From assembly GCF_001665295.1 (NCBI RefSeq), contig NZ_LZSE01000009.1, positions 62,001 to 126,000 of the forward strand: 64,000 nt of DNA, written 5' to 3'. This stretch comes from Mycobacterium sp. 1554424.7 (lineage in GTDB: Bacteria; Actinomycetota; Actinomycetes; Mycobacteriales; Mycobacteriaceae). The notes beneath the pieces are model-generated. The model ran no database searches, had not been told where the DNA came from, and worked only from the letters and a program-made list of their open reading frames with translations. Within the stretch, counting starts at the first letter, position 1, and each line of letters starts with the position of its first letter. Positions 9,247-19,024 of the stretch are shown here, one piece after another. Both the position numbers and the translations under genes were made by a program.

Positions 9247-10458
9247 ATGATCGCCGCCGATACCGTGCGCCGCGTCGGCACTCGGCTTCGCGCCATCGCA
9301 GCATCACGCACGGCCGGCCGTGCCCCCCGGGTGATGGTGATCTCGAACGTCGGAAGTTTTGGTGGCGGGGGCGCGCTCGACTTTCGCGACATGGTGTTCG
9401 CCATCCACGAAAAGCGGCCTGACCTAGATGTGGTCGCCGTCTGCCCGTGGAAGGGAAGCCTGGTGACGGAGTGCGCCCGGCACGATATCCGGACCAAGAT
9501 CACCTGGATACCGGGCTGGGCTTTCCTCGCCCGGTCCCGCGCGCCACGCATCGAGGCGCTGATCGGCACGGTGCCGTACCTCGCGATGCTGCTTGTCGGC
9601 ATATTGCCCGCACTGTTCCTACTTGTCCGGCAGCGTCCGACCATTGTGCTCACCAATACGATGGTCATTCCCGCGCACGCGATCGCCGCCAAACTCCTCG
9701 GCATCCCGCACTACTGGCTGGTCCGCGAGTTCGGAAAAGACGACCATCGGCTTTGGTTCCTATTGGGCTACCGCAGAACCATTCGCCTCATTGGCCGGCT
9801 GTCGGAGGCGGTGATCTGCAATTCACGGGCGGTCGAGAACGCTCTGCTCGCAGTCGATCCGACAATGAGGACGCACGTGGTCTACCCCGTCGTCGACACC
9901 CCACTCGGCACACCACCGGAGCGGCACCCGGGCGAACGCATGCGAGCCGTGCTGATCGGCTACTTCTCCGAAGCCAAGGGGCAACGGATTGCGGTCGAGG
10001 CTATATCTATTGCACGGAACGCGGGCGTCGACATCGAGTTGGCATTGGTCGGCGCCGGCAACCCGAAACCGCTTCGGGAGCTCGCTCGACGCCTGGGCGT
10101 CGAGGACCTGGTGAACATCCACGGGCGCACCAGCGACGTCGGACGCTACTGGTCCGCCGCCCACGTCGGCCTCATGTGCAGTCAGTGCGAGGCGTTCGGC
10201 CGCGTGACCGTGGAGGCGATGCGGGCCGGGCTGCCGGTGTGCGGGACGAACGCCGGTGGGACACCGGAGATCATCGACCCGGGGGTCAACGGGCTGCTAA
10301 GCCCCGCCGGCGACGCGAACGCACTCGCCGCCAACCTGATGACCCTGGAGTCGGACGAAGACCTCCGCCGCAAGCTCGCCGTTCGTGCGGTGGAAACGGC
10401 ACGTTTCCAACGTGACCGTCACGACGACGAATTCACCGCCATTCTTGGCCTGCGTTGA
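9247..10458 (+). CDS. GT4-type glycosyltransferase
   Basis: 403 residues from ATG 9247 (MIAADTVRRVGTRLRAIAAS). An upstream in-frame ATG at 9184 would add 21 residues with no family-like sequence. The GT-B signs are clear: a glycine-rich N-terminal loop SNVGSFGGGGALDF (residues 33-46), a hydrophobic segment around 106-128 that may dock on the membrane, and a donor site containing the EX7E motif (E315-E323 in CEAFGRVTVEAMRAGLPV), followed by GTNAGGTPEIIDPG. Enzymes of this family transfer sugars with retention. It is divergent from the oxidoreductase and followed by the GMC oxidoreductase on the same strand, within the envelope-lipid block. Confidence 0.85.
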   Translation: MIAADTVRRVGTRLRAIAASRTAGRAPRVMVISNVGSFGGGGALDFRDMVFAIHEKRPDLDVVAVCPWKGSLVTECARHDIRTKITWIPGWAFLARSRAPRIEALIGTVPYLAMLLVGILPALFLLVRQRPTIVLTNTMVIPAHAIAAKLLGIPHYWLVREFGKDDHRLWFLLGYRRTIRLIGRLSEAVICNSRAVENALLAVDPTMRTHVVYPVVDTPLGTPPERHPGERMRAVLIGYFSEAKGQRIAVEAISIARNAGVDIELALVGAGNPKPLRELARRLGVEDLVNIHGRTSDVGRYWSAAHVGLMCSQCEAFGRVTVEAMRAGLPVCGTNAGGTPEIIDPGVNGLLSPAGDANALAANLMTLESDEDLRRKLAVRAVETARFQRDRHDDEFTAILGLR

Positions 10459-10581
10459 CGCGCGGCTGCGCCGACCGAGTTGGGCAACTTTCATCGGATC
10501 CGTCCGTAGTGTGCGATGCTACGATCTCGATTCGCCGGGACCGGGCCAAGCATTGAGCCATCATCGGCTGAGGAGTTGAAT

Positions 10582-12231
10582 TTGGCTGTCGGCGAGTTGA
10601 GTCCCCGCGAGGCCGAACGCATTCTGTGGGACGTAATCGTCGTCGGCACCGGAATGGGCGGCGGGATGCTGGGCTATTCGCTGGCCCGCTCGGGCCGGCG
10701 GGTGCTGTTCGTCGAAAAGGGCCGCTCGACGCTGCCCGGAACGCCGGGCACGATCCGCGCGGCCATGCCCGAACTGGCCGAGCCGCGCGCCGCCCGTTCG
10801 GCGGAGACCTATTACGACGCCCTGGCCCGGGCCGGGCGCTCCACCGACGAGATCGAGGACATCAGCGGGCGGCGCGCCAAGCGGTTCGTGCCGTTCATCG
10901 GCAGCGGCACCGGCGGCTCCTCGGCCCTCTACGGCATGGTCTGCGAACGATTCTTCGCCCAGGACTTCACCCCCCGGCAAAACTTTCGCAAGCCCGCGGA
11001 TTCCACGGTGCCCGAAGCCTGGCCGATCAGCTACGACGACCTACGGCCTTGGTACGCCGAGGCCGAGAAACTGCTGGGGGTGCGCGGCGAACCGGACCCG
11101 CTGCGCCCCGAGGCCGCCGACGTCGGTTTGCCTGCGGCCCCGCCGTTTTCGACCGACAACCAGCCGCTGGTCAACTACCTGGCCGGACGCGGACTGCACC
11201 CCTACCACCTGCCGATGGCCTGCGATTACACCGAGGGCTGTCCCACCTGCCAGGCCCACCTCTGCGAGCGGTCGTGCAAGAACGACGCCGGCCGCAACGG
11301 CGTGCTGCCGGCGATCAGCGAGCACGGCGCGCACCTGCTGGACCAGTGTCGCGTCGTGCGCCTGGAGGCCGACCGCACCCAGGTGCAGCGGGTGATCGCC
11401 GCGCATCGCTCCGACATGCTGGCGCTGAAGGGCAAAGTCGTGGTGCTGGCCGCGGGCGCGCTGGCCACCCCGGTGCTCTTGCTCAACTCCCGATCCGGCG
11501 ACTGGCCGCGGGGTTTGGCCAACGGCTCGGACTGGGTGGGCCGCAACCTGATGCGCCACCTGATGGACTGGATCGAGCTCTGGCCGGAACCCGGCTGCAA
11601 GATCACGGCCGAAAACAAGGAAATCGGGTTCAACGACTTCTATTTCGCCGACGGGCAGAAATACGGCACCGTACAGTCGGCGGGCGCTATGGCCAATTTG
11701 GCGTCCATGGACATGTTCACCAACCAGCCCGGCTGGCAGCCCAAGGCGCTGCGCCTGGTGAGCCCGGCCATTCGGCCGATCTACGACCGGTTCATCAACG
11801 GTGGCATGGTGCTGGCCCCGATCATGGAGGACCTGCCGTATCTGGACAACCGTGTCCTGCCAAGCGACCGACCCGGCGAGGACGGGCGCCAGCGGCTGCG
11901 ACTTCAATATCGTTTGCACCCAAGCGAGGTCGAACGCCGCGCAGTGTTCATTCGGCAGATAAAAGAGGTGTTGAAGCCGTTTCGCACCCTCACGCTGCGA
12001 ACCGGCGCAAACAACTCCACCCTCGGCCACGTCTGCGGCACCTGCCGCTTCGGCATCGATCCCAAGACCAGCGTGCTGGACCCGCAGAACCGGGCGCACG
12101 AGGTGGACAACCTCTACGTGGCGGACGCCTCGTTCTTTCCGTCCAGCGCCGGGTTGAACCCCAGCTTGACGGTCGCGGCCAACGCCCTGCGGGTGGCCGC
12201 GCATGTGAACCAGGCGCATTTCGCCGGCTGA
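10582..12231 (+). CDS. GMC-family FAD-dependent oxidoreductase
   Basis: 549 residues from a TTG at 10582, chosen because AGGAG (10571-10575) lies six bases upstream; an in-frame ATG at 10516 has no Shine-Dalgarno. The FAD-binding GTGMGGG motif is at residues 22-28 (in WDVIVVGTGMGGGMLGYSLA), GSGTGGSSALYG follows around residue 110, and the C-terminal DASFFPSSAGLNPSLTVAAN is the GMC signature. Cysteines cluster at CDYTEGCPTCQAHLCERSC. GMC enzymes oxidise alcohols, sterols or sugar hydroxyls. The substrate is unknown; the position between glycosyltransferases suggests oxidation of a lipid or sugar hydroxyl. Confidence 0.85.
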   Translation: MAVGELSPREAERILWDVIVVGTGMGGGMLGYSLARSGRRVLFVEKGRSTLPGTPGTIRAAMPELAEPRAARSAETYYDALARAGRSTDEIEDISGRRAKRFVPFIGSGTGGSSALYGMVCERFFAQDFTPRQNFRKPADSTVPEAWPISYDDLRPWYAEAEKLLGVRGEPDPLRPEAADVGLPAAPPFSTDNQPLVNYLAGRGLHPYHLPMACDYTEGCPTCQAHLCERSCKNDAGRNGVLPAISEHGAHLLDQCRVVRLEADRTQVQRVIAAHRSDMLALKGKVVVLAAGALATPVLLLNSRSGDWPRGLANGSDWVGRNLMRHLMDWIELWPEPGCKITAENKEIGFNDFYFADGQKYGTVQSAGAMANLASMDMFTNQPGWQPKALRLVSPAIRPIYDRFINGGMVLAPIMEDLPYLDNRVLPSDRPGEDGRQRLRLQYRLHPSEVERRAVFIRQIKEVLKPFRTLTLRTGANNSTLGHVCGTCRFGIDPKTSVLDPQNRAHEVDNLYVADASFFPSSAGLNPSLTVAANALRVAAHVNQAHFAG

Positions 12232-12232
12232 C

Positions 12233-12253
12233 CACCGGCACAAACCGCCGGTG
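12233..12253. terminator. Weak hairpin between convergent genes
   Basis: CACCGG (12233-12238) and CCGGTG (12248-12253) can form a 6-bp stem with a 9-base loop, immediately after the GMC oxidoreductase stop and before the stop of the convergent glycosyltransferase. It has no T-run, so support is modest. Confidence 0.3.
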
Positions 12254-12265
12254 CGCGAACCTGAT

Positions 12266-13534
12266 TCAGCCGGCACGCTTGCGGCGCGCGAAATCTTCCA
12301 CGAAATCGGCTGCGGCCGCGACGCTTTGGGCGGGTTTGGTCATCCGAGCGGCGATCTCGCGCGCGCGGGCGGCGTATTGCGGGGCGAGGATGGTCCGAAG
12401 ATCCGCGACCAATGTTTTCTCGGTAGCGGTCGAAAAGCGCCGGGCGGTGCCCACCTTCAGCCGTTTCACCGCGGCTCCCCAGATCAGCTGAACGTCCGCC
12501 ATCCAGAGGATCAACGTCGGGACCCCGGCGCGCAGCCCCGCGGCGGTGGTGCCCGCCCCACCGTGGTGCACGAGCGCGCGACAGGCGGGAAAGATTGCCG
12601 CGTAATTCATCGCGCCCACCACTTTGACGTGTTCGAAGTGGTGGGCGTCGCCGAAGTCGGTCGCGGCGGCGCAAATCAGCGCCCGTTCACCCAACTGCGC
12701 GCATGCCCTCCCGATCATCGCGATCGTGCTGGCGGCGGATTCGACCGGAATGCTGCCGAACCCGAAGAAGATCGGCGGTGTTCCCGCGGCGATCCACGCG
12801 GCGACCTCGTCGTCGGAATCCGTCGGCGACTCCAGCGTCAGCGTGCCGACGAAGGGACGCTGGCCGTCGAATTTCGCCCATTCGGCCGCCAACCCGGGAA
12901 AGCACACCTCGTCGTACGCCTGGATTTCCAGCGATCCTCGTTCGGCGATCCGCCGCGGCGCGGGGCCGGTGGCCTTGGGCAGGCCCAATTCACGGCGCTG
13001 CGCGTCCTCGACCTTTTTCACCCCGCGCCACACCAGCCAGTCGTAGCCCCGCATCGCCGAGCGGATCAGCGACGGCGGCAGCGTCGGAACGAGGTGGCCG
13101 TTGACGCGTATCGGGAACCACAGCAGCGTGGCCAACGGAATGTCGCGGTACTCGGCGACGCTAGCGGCCAACTCCTGGTAACTCATGCCGGTTAACAACA
13201 GGTCGGCCCCGTGCGTCAGCGAGGTCAGCATCGTGCTCATCTCCGCCCAGCGCTGTGTGCCGGGCTCCCGAGAGTCCCGCAAAAACGCGCGGACGTCGCG
13301 AACCCTCCAGAAGTTCCGGAAGAAATAGGCCCAGAAGTTGCGCGTCGATTCCAGCCAGGTCTGAATATCCGGTCCGTAGGCGGTCGCCGCGAGCCCTTCC
13401 GCCTCGGCGAACCCGACCAGGTCCGGCGGGACGGCTATGCACACGTCGTGCCCGCGGCGCCGCAACTCACGGCCGACGGCGACACCGGGCTCGACGTCGC
13501 CGCGGGTCCCATAGAACGCCAGCACAAATTTCAT
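12266..13534 (-). CDS. Family-1 glycosyltransferase, paralogue of the 557-1831 gene
   Basis: 422 residues from MKFVLAFYGTRGDVEPGVAV at 13534. The frame is open far upstream, but that part lacks glycosyltransferase features. GTRGDVEP lies near residues 9-16 and LVHHGGAGTTAAGLRAGVP at about 321-339. The whole chain aligns almost without gaps to the 557-1831 product, for example [34 protein letters not shown] and RMTKPAQSVAAA in one and near-identical blocks in the other. It is a duplicate that has probably changed acceptor or donor preference. It converges on the GMC oxidoreductase gene and is divergent from the acyltransferase at 13899. Confidence 0.87.
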   Translation of the reverse strand: MKFVLAFYGTRGDVEPGVAVGRELRRRGHDVCIAVPPDLVGFAEAEGLAATAYGPDIQTWLESTRNFWAYFFRNFWRVRDVRAFLRDSREPGTQRWAEMSTMLTSLTHGADLLLTGMSYQELAASVAEYRDIPLATLLWFPIRVNGHLVPTLPPSLIRSAMRGYDWLVWRGVKKVEDAQRRELGLPKATGPAPRRIAERGSLEIQAYDEVCFPGLAAEWAKFDGQRPFVGTLTLESPTDSDDEVAAWIAAGTPPIFFGFGSIPVESAASTIAMIGRACAQLGERALICAAATDFGDAHHFEHVKVVGAMNYAAIFPACRALVHHGGAGTTAAGLRAGVPTLILWMADVQLIWGAAVKRLKVGTARRFSTATEKTLVADLRTILAPQYAARAREIAARMTKPAQSVAAAADFVEDFARRKRAG

Positions 13535-13898
13535 CGCGTGATCCTGGTCCTTCACTTCCCGTGCGCATTGAAGCGAAATGAAAGCGGCAGACCCGGTGCC
13601 CAGCTCAGCCGCCCAGCAGCATAACCCCATTGCCACCGGTATCGACCGGCAATCTGAAAGTTTGGGCCGCCCCGCCAATGGCGTCGTCAACGACGGCGAT
13701 TTGGTCTCGCGCAGACCGCATTTCAGGCATCGGGCGACAACTCGAATTTCGTCCCCGGGCCGCCGAACACGGATAAGTCTTTGCCAAATGCTCGGCCGCG
13801 GGGATGCACCCGAGGCTAATCTGCTGTGATGAATCGGCTCGACCGCATGAACGCCCGCCGTCATGCGCGGCGAATCGTCTGTCATAGGAGGCTAATCA
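13535..13898. other. 364-bp divergent intergenic region without a recognisable gene
   Basis: Lies between the divergent glycosyltransferase (start 13534) and the acyltransferase (start 13899) and should carry both promoters. I see only a good Shine-Dalgarno for the rightward gene (AGGAG at 13886-13890, eight bases before its GTG) and a small inverted repeat around 13857-13873. The one short frame here has no family-like sequence. Confidence 0.5.
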
Positions 13899-15311
13899 GT
13901 GCCAACCCGGATACGCCGCGCGCGCGCATCCTCTGACAACCGCGCGTCCAACGGCGAGGCGCCGCCGGACAACCTGCTGGCATTGGTGGACCAAGGCTTC
14001 GTGGCCGGACAGCGCGCCATCGGCCAGACGGAAGTCATGCAGGTCGTGTGGGTCTATGAGCACCCCATCGACTTCGACGGGCTGAAACGCTTTCACCACA
14101 ATCTCGGCTACGGGTTGTCCGGACGGCTCATCGAGCGGTCGCCGCTGCCGTTCGGCCGGCATCGGTGGGTCGTCGACCGCGGGCCGTCCGAGATCCACTT
14201 CGCCGACCGCGCCCGCCCCCGCGCCGAACTCAGCGAGTGGGCCGACGAACGCTCCCAGGTTCCCGTCGATCCCGAGGCGGGGCCCGGCTGGCATCTCAGC
14301 GTCCTGCCCCTGACGAACGGCTCGACCGCGGTCACCTGGGTGATCTCCCACTACATAATTGACGGCGTCGGGGGTCTGGTCGCGGTGGCCGAAGCGATCA
14401 CGGGAGCCAACCGCGACCTCGGCTACCCGCCGCCGCGCTCGCGGCCCCGCCTGCGCGCGGTGGCCCAGGATCTGCGCCAAACGGCTCACGACGCCCCCGA
14501 CGTAGGCCGGGCGTTCGTCGCGTTGGCACAACTGACCCGCCGTCAGCGCCGCGACGCCGACCGATCGATGCCGGCGTCACGCCCCGTCGCCCGCCGCGAC
14601 GACGGCGGCGCCGACCCCGTCATCGTGCCGAGCACCGCCATCCTCGTCGACCTGGATGAGTGGGACGCGCGTGCGGAGTCTCTGGGCGGGACGAGCACGA
14701 CGCTGGCCGCCGTGGTGGCCGCCAAGCTCGCCGAGCACCTGGGGCGCCGACGGGCCTCCGACGGCGCCGTGACCCTACAAATCGTCATGTCGAACCGCGG
14801 CGAGGACGACACGCGTGCGCTCGCGGTGTCGTTTGCCCGGGTGAGCCTCGACCCGACGGGGCTGACGAAGGATCTGCGCGACACCCGGGCCGCCATCAAG
14901 CAGGCGCTGAAGACCCTGCAGGACGCGCCGGATGAATCCTCGCAGTTGGCCGCGCTGTCCCCCTTCACCCCGAAGCGAACCTGGAAACGTGGGGTCGAGG
15001 CGCAGCTCAACGACCCCGACATGCCGGTGATCTATTCCAACCTCGGCGACGCCGGCTCGGTGGTGAGCCAAGCCGACGGCACCCAGTGCGAGTACGCCTG
15101 GGCGCGCGGGACCAGACAACACGCGACACGGCAGCAGCTCGAGCGAACGGGCGGCCACATGCAGGTGGTGTCCTGCCGCACGCCCGGGATCGGCAAGATG
15201 TACCTCACCGTCGTGGCCTACCACCCGGGCGCCGAGAACACCAAGGCCGCTCTGCGTGAGCTGGCCGCGCGCACGCTGGCCGAGTTCGGCCTGACCGGTG
15301 AGATCGAGTAA
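13899..15311 (+). CDS. Condensation-type acyltransferase (PapA/WS-DGAT-like fold)
   Basis: 470 residues from a GTG with AGGAG eight bases upstream. The active-site motif HxxxDG appears as HYIIDG (H151, D155, G156), preceded by WVISHYIIDGVGG, the hallmark of condensation-domain, PapA and wax-ester synthase acyltransferases. The C-terminal part contains PVIYSNLGDAG and CEYAWARGTRQHATRQQL, resembling the NRPS-condensation and PapA fold. Such enzymes esterify hydroxyls of sugars or long-chain diols with fatty acids. It is first in the plus-strand run with mmpS-mmpL-mmpL and is likely to acylate the lipid they export. The exact subfamily is uncertain; it is not a close match to PapA1-5 as I remember them. 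Confidence 0.72.
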   Translation: MPTRIRRARASSDNRASNGEAPPDNLLALVDQGFVAGQRAIGQTEVMQVVWVYEHPIDFDGLKRFHHNLGYGLSGRLIERSPLPFGRHRWVVDRGPSEIHFADRARPRAELSEWADERSQVPVDPEAGPGWHLSVLPLTNGSTAVTWVISHYIIDGVGGLVAVAEAITGANRDLGYPPPRSRPRLRAVAQDLRQTAHDAPDVGRAFVALAQLTRRQRRDADRSMPASRPVARRDDGGADPVIVPSTAILVDLDEWDARAESLGGTSTTLAAVVAAKLAEHLGRRRASDGAVTLQIVMSNRGEDDTRALAVSFARVSLDPTGLTKDLRDTRAAIKQALKTLQDAPDESSQLAALSPFTPKRTWKRGVEAQLNDPDMPVIYSNLGDAGSVVSQADGTQCEYAWARGTRQHATRQQLERTGGHMQVVSCRTPGIGKMYLTVVAYHPGAENTKAALRELAARTLAEFGLTGEIE

Positions 15312-15436
15312 CGAATCGTTGCCTGCGCCCGCCTGGGGACGCCATGCTGAGAAGTTCCTTAAATTCCGGTCTGGCGCCGTTGCGCTCCATTATGGTTTGC
15401 ATCCGTAATTGAACGCGTGTCGGTTAGGGTGGTGCG

Positions 15437-16048
15437 GTGGTCTGGGGCAGTGTGCGCGATGTTGAGCCGGCGCGGTCCGATCTCACCGTCGAGACGGGCC
15501 CCGACGCCAGCCCGCCGAACGGCGCCGGACACGACCCCTCCGGCGGCGCTGCCCAGCCTTCGTCCGCGCCACGGGCTCAAGGTGGATCCGGACGGGGTCG
15601 CCGACGCACGGGGCCGGTGATTTTCCGAGGCCTGCGGCGGCTTTGGATTCCGCTGGTCGTACTGATGGTGATCGCCGTCGGGGGATTCACCGTCTCCCGG
15701 CTGCACGGCCTCTTCGGCTCCGAGAAGCGCCTCTCGTATGCCGACACCAGAGTCGACAACAAGCCTTACAACCCCCAGCACCTGCGGTACGAGGTCTTCG
15801 GACCACCGGGGACCGTGGCCCTGATCAGTTATTACGACGACAACGGTGCGCCGCAGCACGTCGACGCGGCGAGCCTGCCGTGGTCGCTGGAATTCGCGGT
15901 CACCGCGGCGACGGGCATCGGCAGCGTCGCGGCGCAGGGTGACGCTGACAGCATCGGTTGCCGCATCCTGCTCGACGGGGTGGTCAAGGCCGAGAAGGTC
16001 ACGAACGAAGTAAGCGCCTTCGCGTCCTGCATGCTCAAAGGCTCATGA
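15437..16048 (+). CDS. MmpS family membrane protein (MmpS4-like) with N-terminal extension
   Basis: 203 residues from a GTG at 15437, with an AGGG-type Shine-Dalgarno six bases before it. Typical MmpS proteins have about 140 residues; here a 60-residue Pro/Gly/Ser-rich, Arg-ending segment precedes the single membrane helix ([18 protein letters not shown], residues 69-86). The periplasmic domain has [27 protein letters not shown] and GCRILLDG, close to MmpS4. MmpS proteins assist MmpL transporters. The stop overlaps the mmpL ATG (ATGA). An internal GTG at 15617 ([10 protein letters not shown]) would give the usual size, so the extension may be an artefact of start choice. Confidence 0.85.
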   Translation: MVWGSVRDVEPARSDLTVETGPDASPPNGAGHDPSGGAAQPSSAPRAQGGSGRGRRRTGPVIFRGLRRLWIPLVVLMVIAVGGFTVSRLHGLFGSEKRLSYADTRVDNKPYNPQHLRYEVFGPPGTVALISYYDDNGAPQHVDAASLPWSLEFAVTAATGIGSVAAQGDADSIGCRILLDGVVKAEKVTNEVSAFASCMLKGS

Positions 16049-18915
16049 CCAACCATCAGCTGGAGCATCGTCGGCTATTCGTAGCGCGGACGATCCGCCG
16101 ATTTTCGGTCGCCATCATCCTGGGGTGGTTGGCGATCATCGCGGTGCTGAATTTCTTCGTTCCCCCACTCGAGCAGGTCGAGAACCAGCATTCGGTCTCC
16201 CCGACGCTCACCAATGCGCCGTCCGCCACCGCGTCACAGCGGCTCAACGAAGACTTCAAGGCGGCCGACCAATCGGGTCAACCGGGTTCCACAAGTGTGG
16301 CGACGATCGTTTTGGAGGGGCAGCAACCCCTCGGCGACGACGCCCACAGGTTTTACGACCGATTGATTTCTCAGCTAAAAGACGATCCGAAGCATGTGAT
16401 ACATGTCAACGATTTCTGGGGCGATGAATTAACGCGGCAGGCCGCGCAAAGCGCCGACGGCAAGGCCGCCTATGTTCTGGCGATTATCCCCGCGGGCAAT
16501 GACTCGATCGAAGCCGTTCAGCATATCGTCGCGCGGACGCCGGCACCGGCGGGAGTCACGGCGTTCGTCACCGGGCCCGCGGCAATCGTTTCGGATATGA
16601 GCCACAGCGGTGACAGAACGGTCGCCACAATTACTCTGGTAAGCATCGCGGTGATCTTCATTACGCTGCTTATCGTCTACCGCTCGGTCGTCACTGTAAT
16701 TCTGTTATTGCTGGTGGTCGGCATCGAATTAATGGTGGCCCGAGGAATTGTCGCATTTATCGGCTATCACGGGATCATCGGCCTCAGCACCCTCGCGGTC
16801 AATCTGCTGGTATCCCTCGTGATCGCGGCCGGAACCGACTACGGGATATTCTTCATCGGGCGGTATCAGGAGGCTCGTCAGGCCGGCGCGGACAGGGAAA
16901 CGGCCTACTACACCACCTACCACGGGGTCACCAAGGTCGTCGTGGCCTCGGGTTTGACGATCGCCGGAGCGCTTTACTGCCTCGTCTTTACCCGACTGCC
17001 CTCGTTCTACGTGCTGGCCGTTCCCTGCGCGGTGGCCGTGGTGGTCGCCGTCGCGGTGGCGATCACGCTGATCCCGGCCGTTCTCACGGTCGGAAGCCGC
17101 TTCGGCCTTTTCGAACCCAAGCGGAAAATCAGCTATCGCGTGTGGCGACGGATAGGCACCGCGATCGTTCGCTGGCCCGCGCCCATTCTCACGGCGGCGT
17201 TAGCGGTGACGCTGATCGGATTGTTGACGCTGCCCGGCTACAGTCCGAGCTACAACGACCAGAAATTCATCCCCAAAGACATCCCCGGAAATCTGGGGTA
17301 CGAGGCCGCGGCCCGACATTTCCCCCCGTCCGCGATGATGGCACCCGAAATCCTATTGGTCGAGGCCGATCACGACCTGCGCGATTCGGCCGACTTTTTG
17401 GTGCTGGACAAACTCGCCAAGGCCGTCCTTGCGGTGCCGGGCATATCGACGGTGCAGGCCGTGACACGGCCCGAGGGCACCCCGATCAAGCACACGACGA
17501 TACCGTATTTGCTCAGCATGCAGGCCGCCGGTCAGCAGCAATTCCTCACTTTTCAGCGTGAGCGCATGAAGGACCTGCTCAAACAGGCCGATCTGATATC
17601 CGAAGCGATCAACGTCACGCAGCGCATGTATGACGTGATGAAGCAATTGGTGGCCACGACGCATGACGTCGTCGCCAACACCCACGAAATGCAGGCCCTC
17701 ACCAGCGAGCTGCGAGATCACATTGCGGATTTCGAGGATTTCTTCCGGCCGCTGCGCAGCTACTTCTATTGGGAAAAGCACTGCTACGACATTCCGATCT
17801 GTAACGCGATCAGAAGCATCTTCGATTCGCTCGACGGCGTTGACGCGGTCAGCGACAAGCTGATCCTGCTGGTCGCCGACCTCGATCAGGTCGACGCGCT
17901 GCTGCCGCAGATCCTCGCCCAATTGCCGGAGACGATCGCGATCATGCAGGAATCGCGGACCATGCTGCTCACCATGCACAGCACGATGTCCGGCGTCATC
18001 GGGAACATGGGCGACAACAGCAGCAATGCGACCGCCATGGGCCGCGCGTTCGACACCGCCCAAAACGACGATTCTTTCTACCTGCCGCCGGACACGTTGA
18101 AGAACAAAGACTTCCAACGAATCATGAACATCTTCGTGTCGCCGGATGGCAAGGCGGCCCGCATGCTCATTCTGCAGAAAGGCGACCCCTCGTCCTCCGA
18201 GGGCCTGACGCGAGTCGACGCGATAAAGAGCGCGGCCGAGGAGGCGCTCAAGGGAACTCCGCTGGAAGACTCGAAGATCTACCTGTCGGGCACCGCGGCG
18301 TCGGTGCGCGACCAGGTGCGGGCTTCCACGATCGACCTCATGATCGCGGGAATCGCCGCGCTCTGCCTGATCTTCATAGTCATGCTGATCATGACGCGAA
18401 GTTTCATTGCCGCCCTGGTTATCGTGGGCACGGTATTGCTTTCGCTCGGCGCGTCCTTCGGGCTATCCGTATTCGCCTGGCAGGATTTGCTGGGCATACA
18501 AATACACTGGTCCGTTCTCGTGATGTCGGTGATCGTCCTTTTGGCGGTGGGGTCCGACTATAACTTGCTGCTGGTCGCCCGCATGAAAGAGGAAATCGGC
18601 GCCGGAATAAACACCGGAATTATTCGTGCCATGGGCGGCACCGGCAAAGTCGTGACGAATGCGGGGCTCGTCTTCGCGTTCACCATGGGGTCCATGCTCG
18701 TCAGCGATCTGCGCACCATCGGCCAGGTGGGCACGACGATCGGTCTGGGTTTGCTGTTCGACACGCTGGTCGTCCGAGCGTTCATGACGCCGTCCATCGC
18801 CGCCCTGCTCGGCCGCTGGTTCTGGTGGCCGCAACAGGTTCGCCCCCGTCCCGCAAGTTCCTTGCTTCGGCCCACGGGACCGCGTCCGTTGGTACGTGCC
18901 TTGTTGCTCAGATAG
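16045..18915 (+). CDS. MmpL family RND lipid transporter, first of a tandem pair
   Basis: 956 residues from ATG 16045 ([20 protein letters not shown]). It is an RND/MmpL transporter with about 12 membrane helices and two periplasmic domains. The proton-relay Asp-Tyr pairs are present: [19 protein letters not shown] (D265, Y266) and [16 protein letters not shown] (D838, Y839). The second periplasmic region holds the long alpha-helical, coiled-coil-like insertion and the KHCYDIPIC cysteine pair characteristic of the MmpL4/5 group. It is translationally coupled to MmpS. The codon choice is visibly AT-richer than in neighbouring genes (TTA, ATA, ATT and AAT are common). The substrate is probably a glycopeptidolipid-type lipid, or a siderophore by analogy with MmpL4/5. 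Confidence 0.92.
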   Translation: MTNHQLEHRRLFVARTIRRFSVAIILGWLAIIAVLNFFVPPLEQVENQHSVSPTLTNAPSATASQRLNEDFKAADQSGQPGSTSVATIVLEGQQPLGDDAHRFYDRLISQLKDDPKHVIHVNDFWGDELTRQAAQSADGKAAYVLAIIPAGNDSIEAVQHIVARTPAPAGVTAFVTGPAAIVSDMSHSGDRTVATITLVSIAVIFITLLIVYRSVVTVILLLLVVGIELMVARGIVAFIGYHGIIGLSTLAVNLLVSLVIAAGTDYGIFFIGRYQEARQAGADRETAYYTTYHGVTKVVVASGLTIAGALYCLVFTRLPSFYVLAVPCAVAVVVAVAVAITLIPAVLTVGSRFGLFEPKRKISYRVWRRIGTAIVRWPAPILTAALAVTLIGLLTLPGYSPSYNDQKFIPKDIPGNLGYEAAARHFPPSAMMAPEILLVEADHDLRDSADFLVLDKLAKAVLAVPGISTVQAVTRPEGTPIKHTTIPYLLSMQAAGQQQFLTFQRERMKDLLKQADLISEAINVTQRMYDVMKQLVATTHDVVANTHEMQALTSELRDHIADFEDFFRPLRSYFYWEKHCYDIPICNAIRSIFDSLDGVDAVSDKLILLVADLDQVDALLPQILAQLPETIAIMQESRTMLLTMHSTMSGVIGNMGDNSSNATAMGRAFDTAQNDDSFYLPPDTLKNKDFQRIMNIFVSPDGKAARMLILQKGDPSSSEGLTRVDAIKSAAEEALKGTPLEDSKIYLSGTAASVRDQVRASTIDLMIAGIAALCLIFIVMLIMTRSFIAALVIVGTVLLSLGASFGLSVFAWQDLLGIQIHWSVLVMSVIVLLAVGSDYNLLLVARMKEEIGAGINTGIIRAMGGTGKVVTNAGLVFAFTMGSMLVSDLRTIGQVGTTIGLGLLFDTLVVRAFMTPSIAALLGRWFWWPQQVRPRPASSLLRPTGPRPLVRALLLR

Positions 18916-18940
18916 CGGCAGTCAGTGGCGCATTTTTCAG

Positions 18941-19024
18941 TTCAGGACGAGACCGGTAACCATGGGGAGCATCGTGGCACAGGGCGATAGCGAAAGCGCC
19001 GGCTGCGCGATGAAGGCCACATGA
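18941..19024 (+). pseudogene. Relic of an mmpS gene (C-terminal fragment)
   Basis: The short gap between the two mmpL genes encodes, in one frame ending at 19024, the residues [20 protein letters not shown]. This matches the MmpS C-terminal motif seen in the intact copies ([16 protein letters not shown] at 15437-16048, [15 protein letters not shown] at 59933-60364). The fragment ends in a TGA overlapping the next mmpL start (ATGA at 19021-19024), the same coupling as in both intact mmpS-mmpL pairs. The transmembrane helix and most of the domain are missing. Confidence 0.7.
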
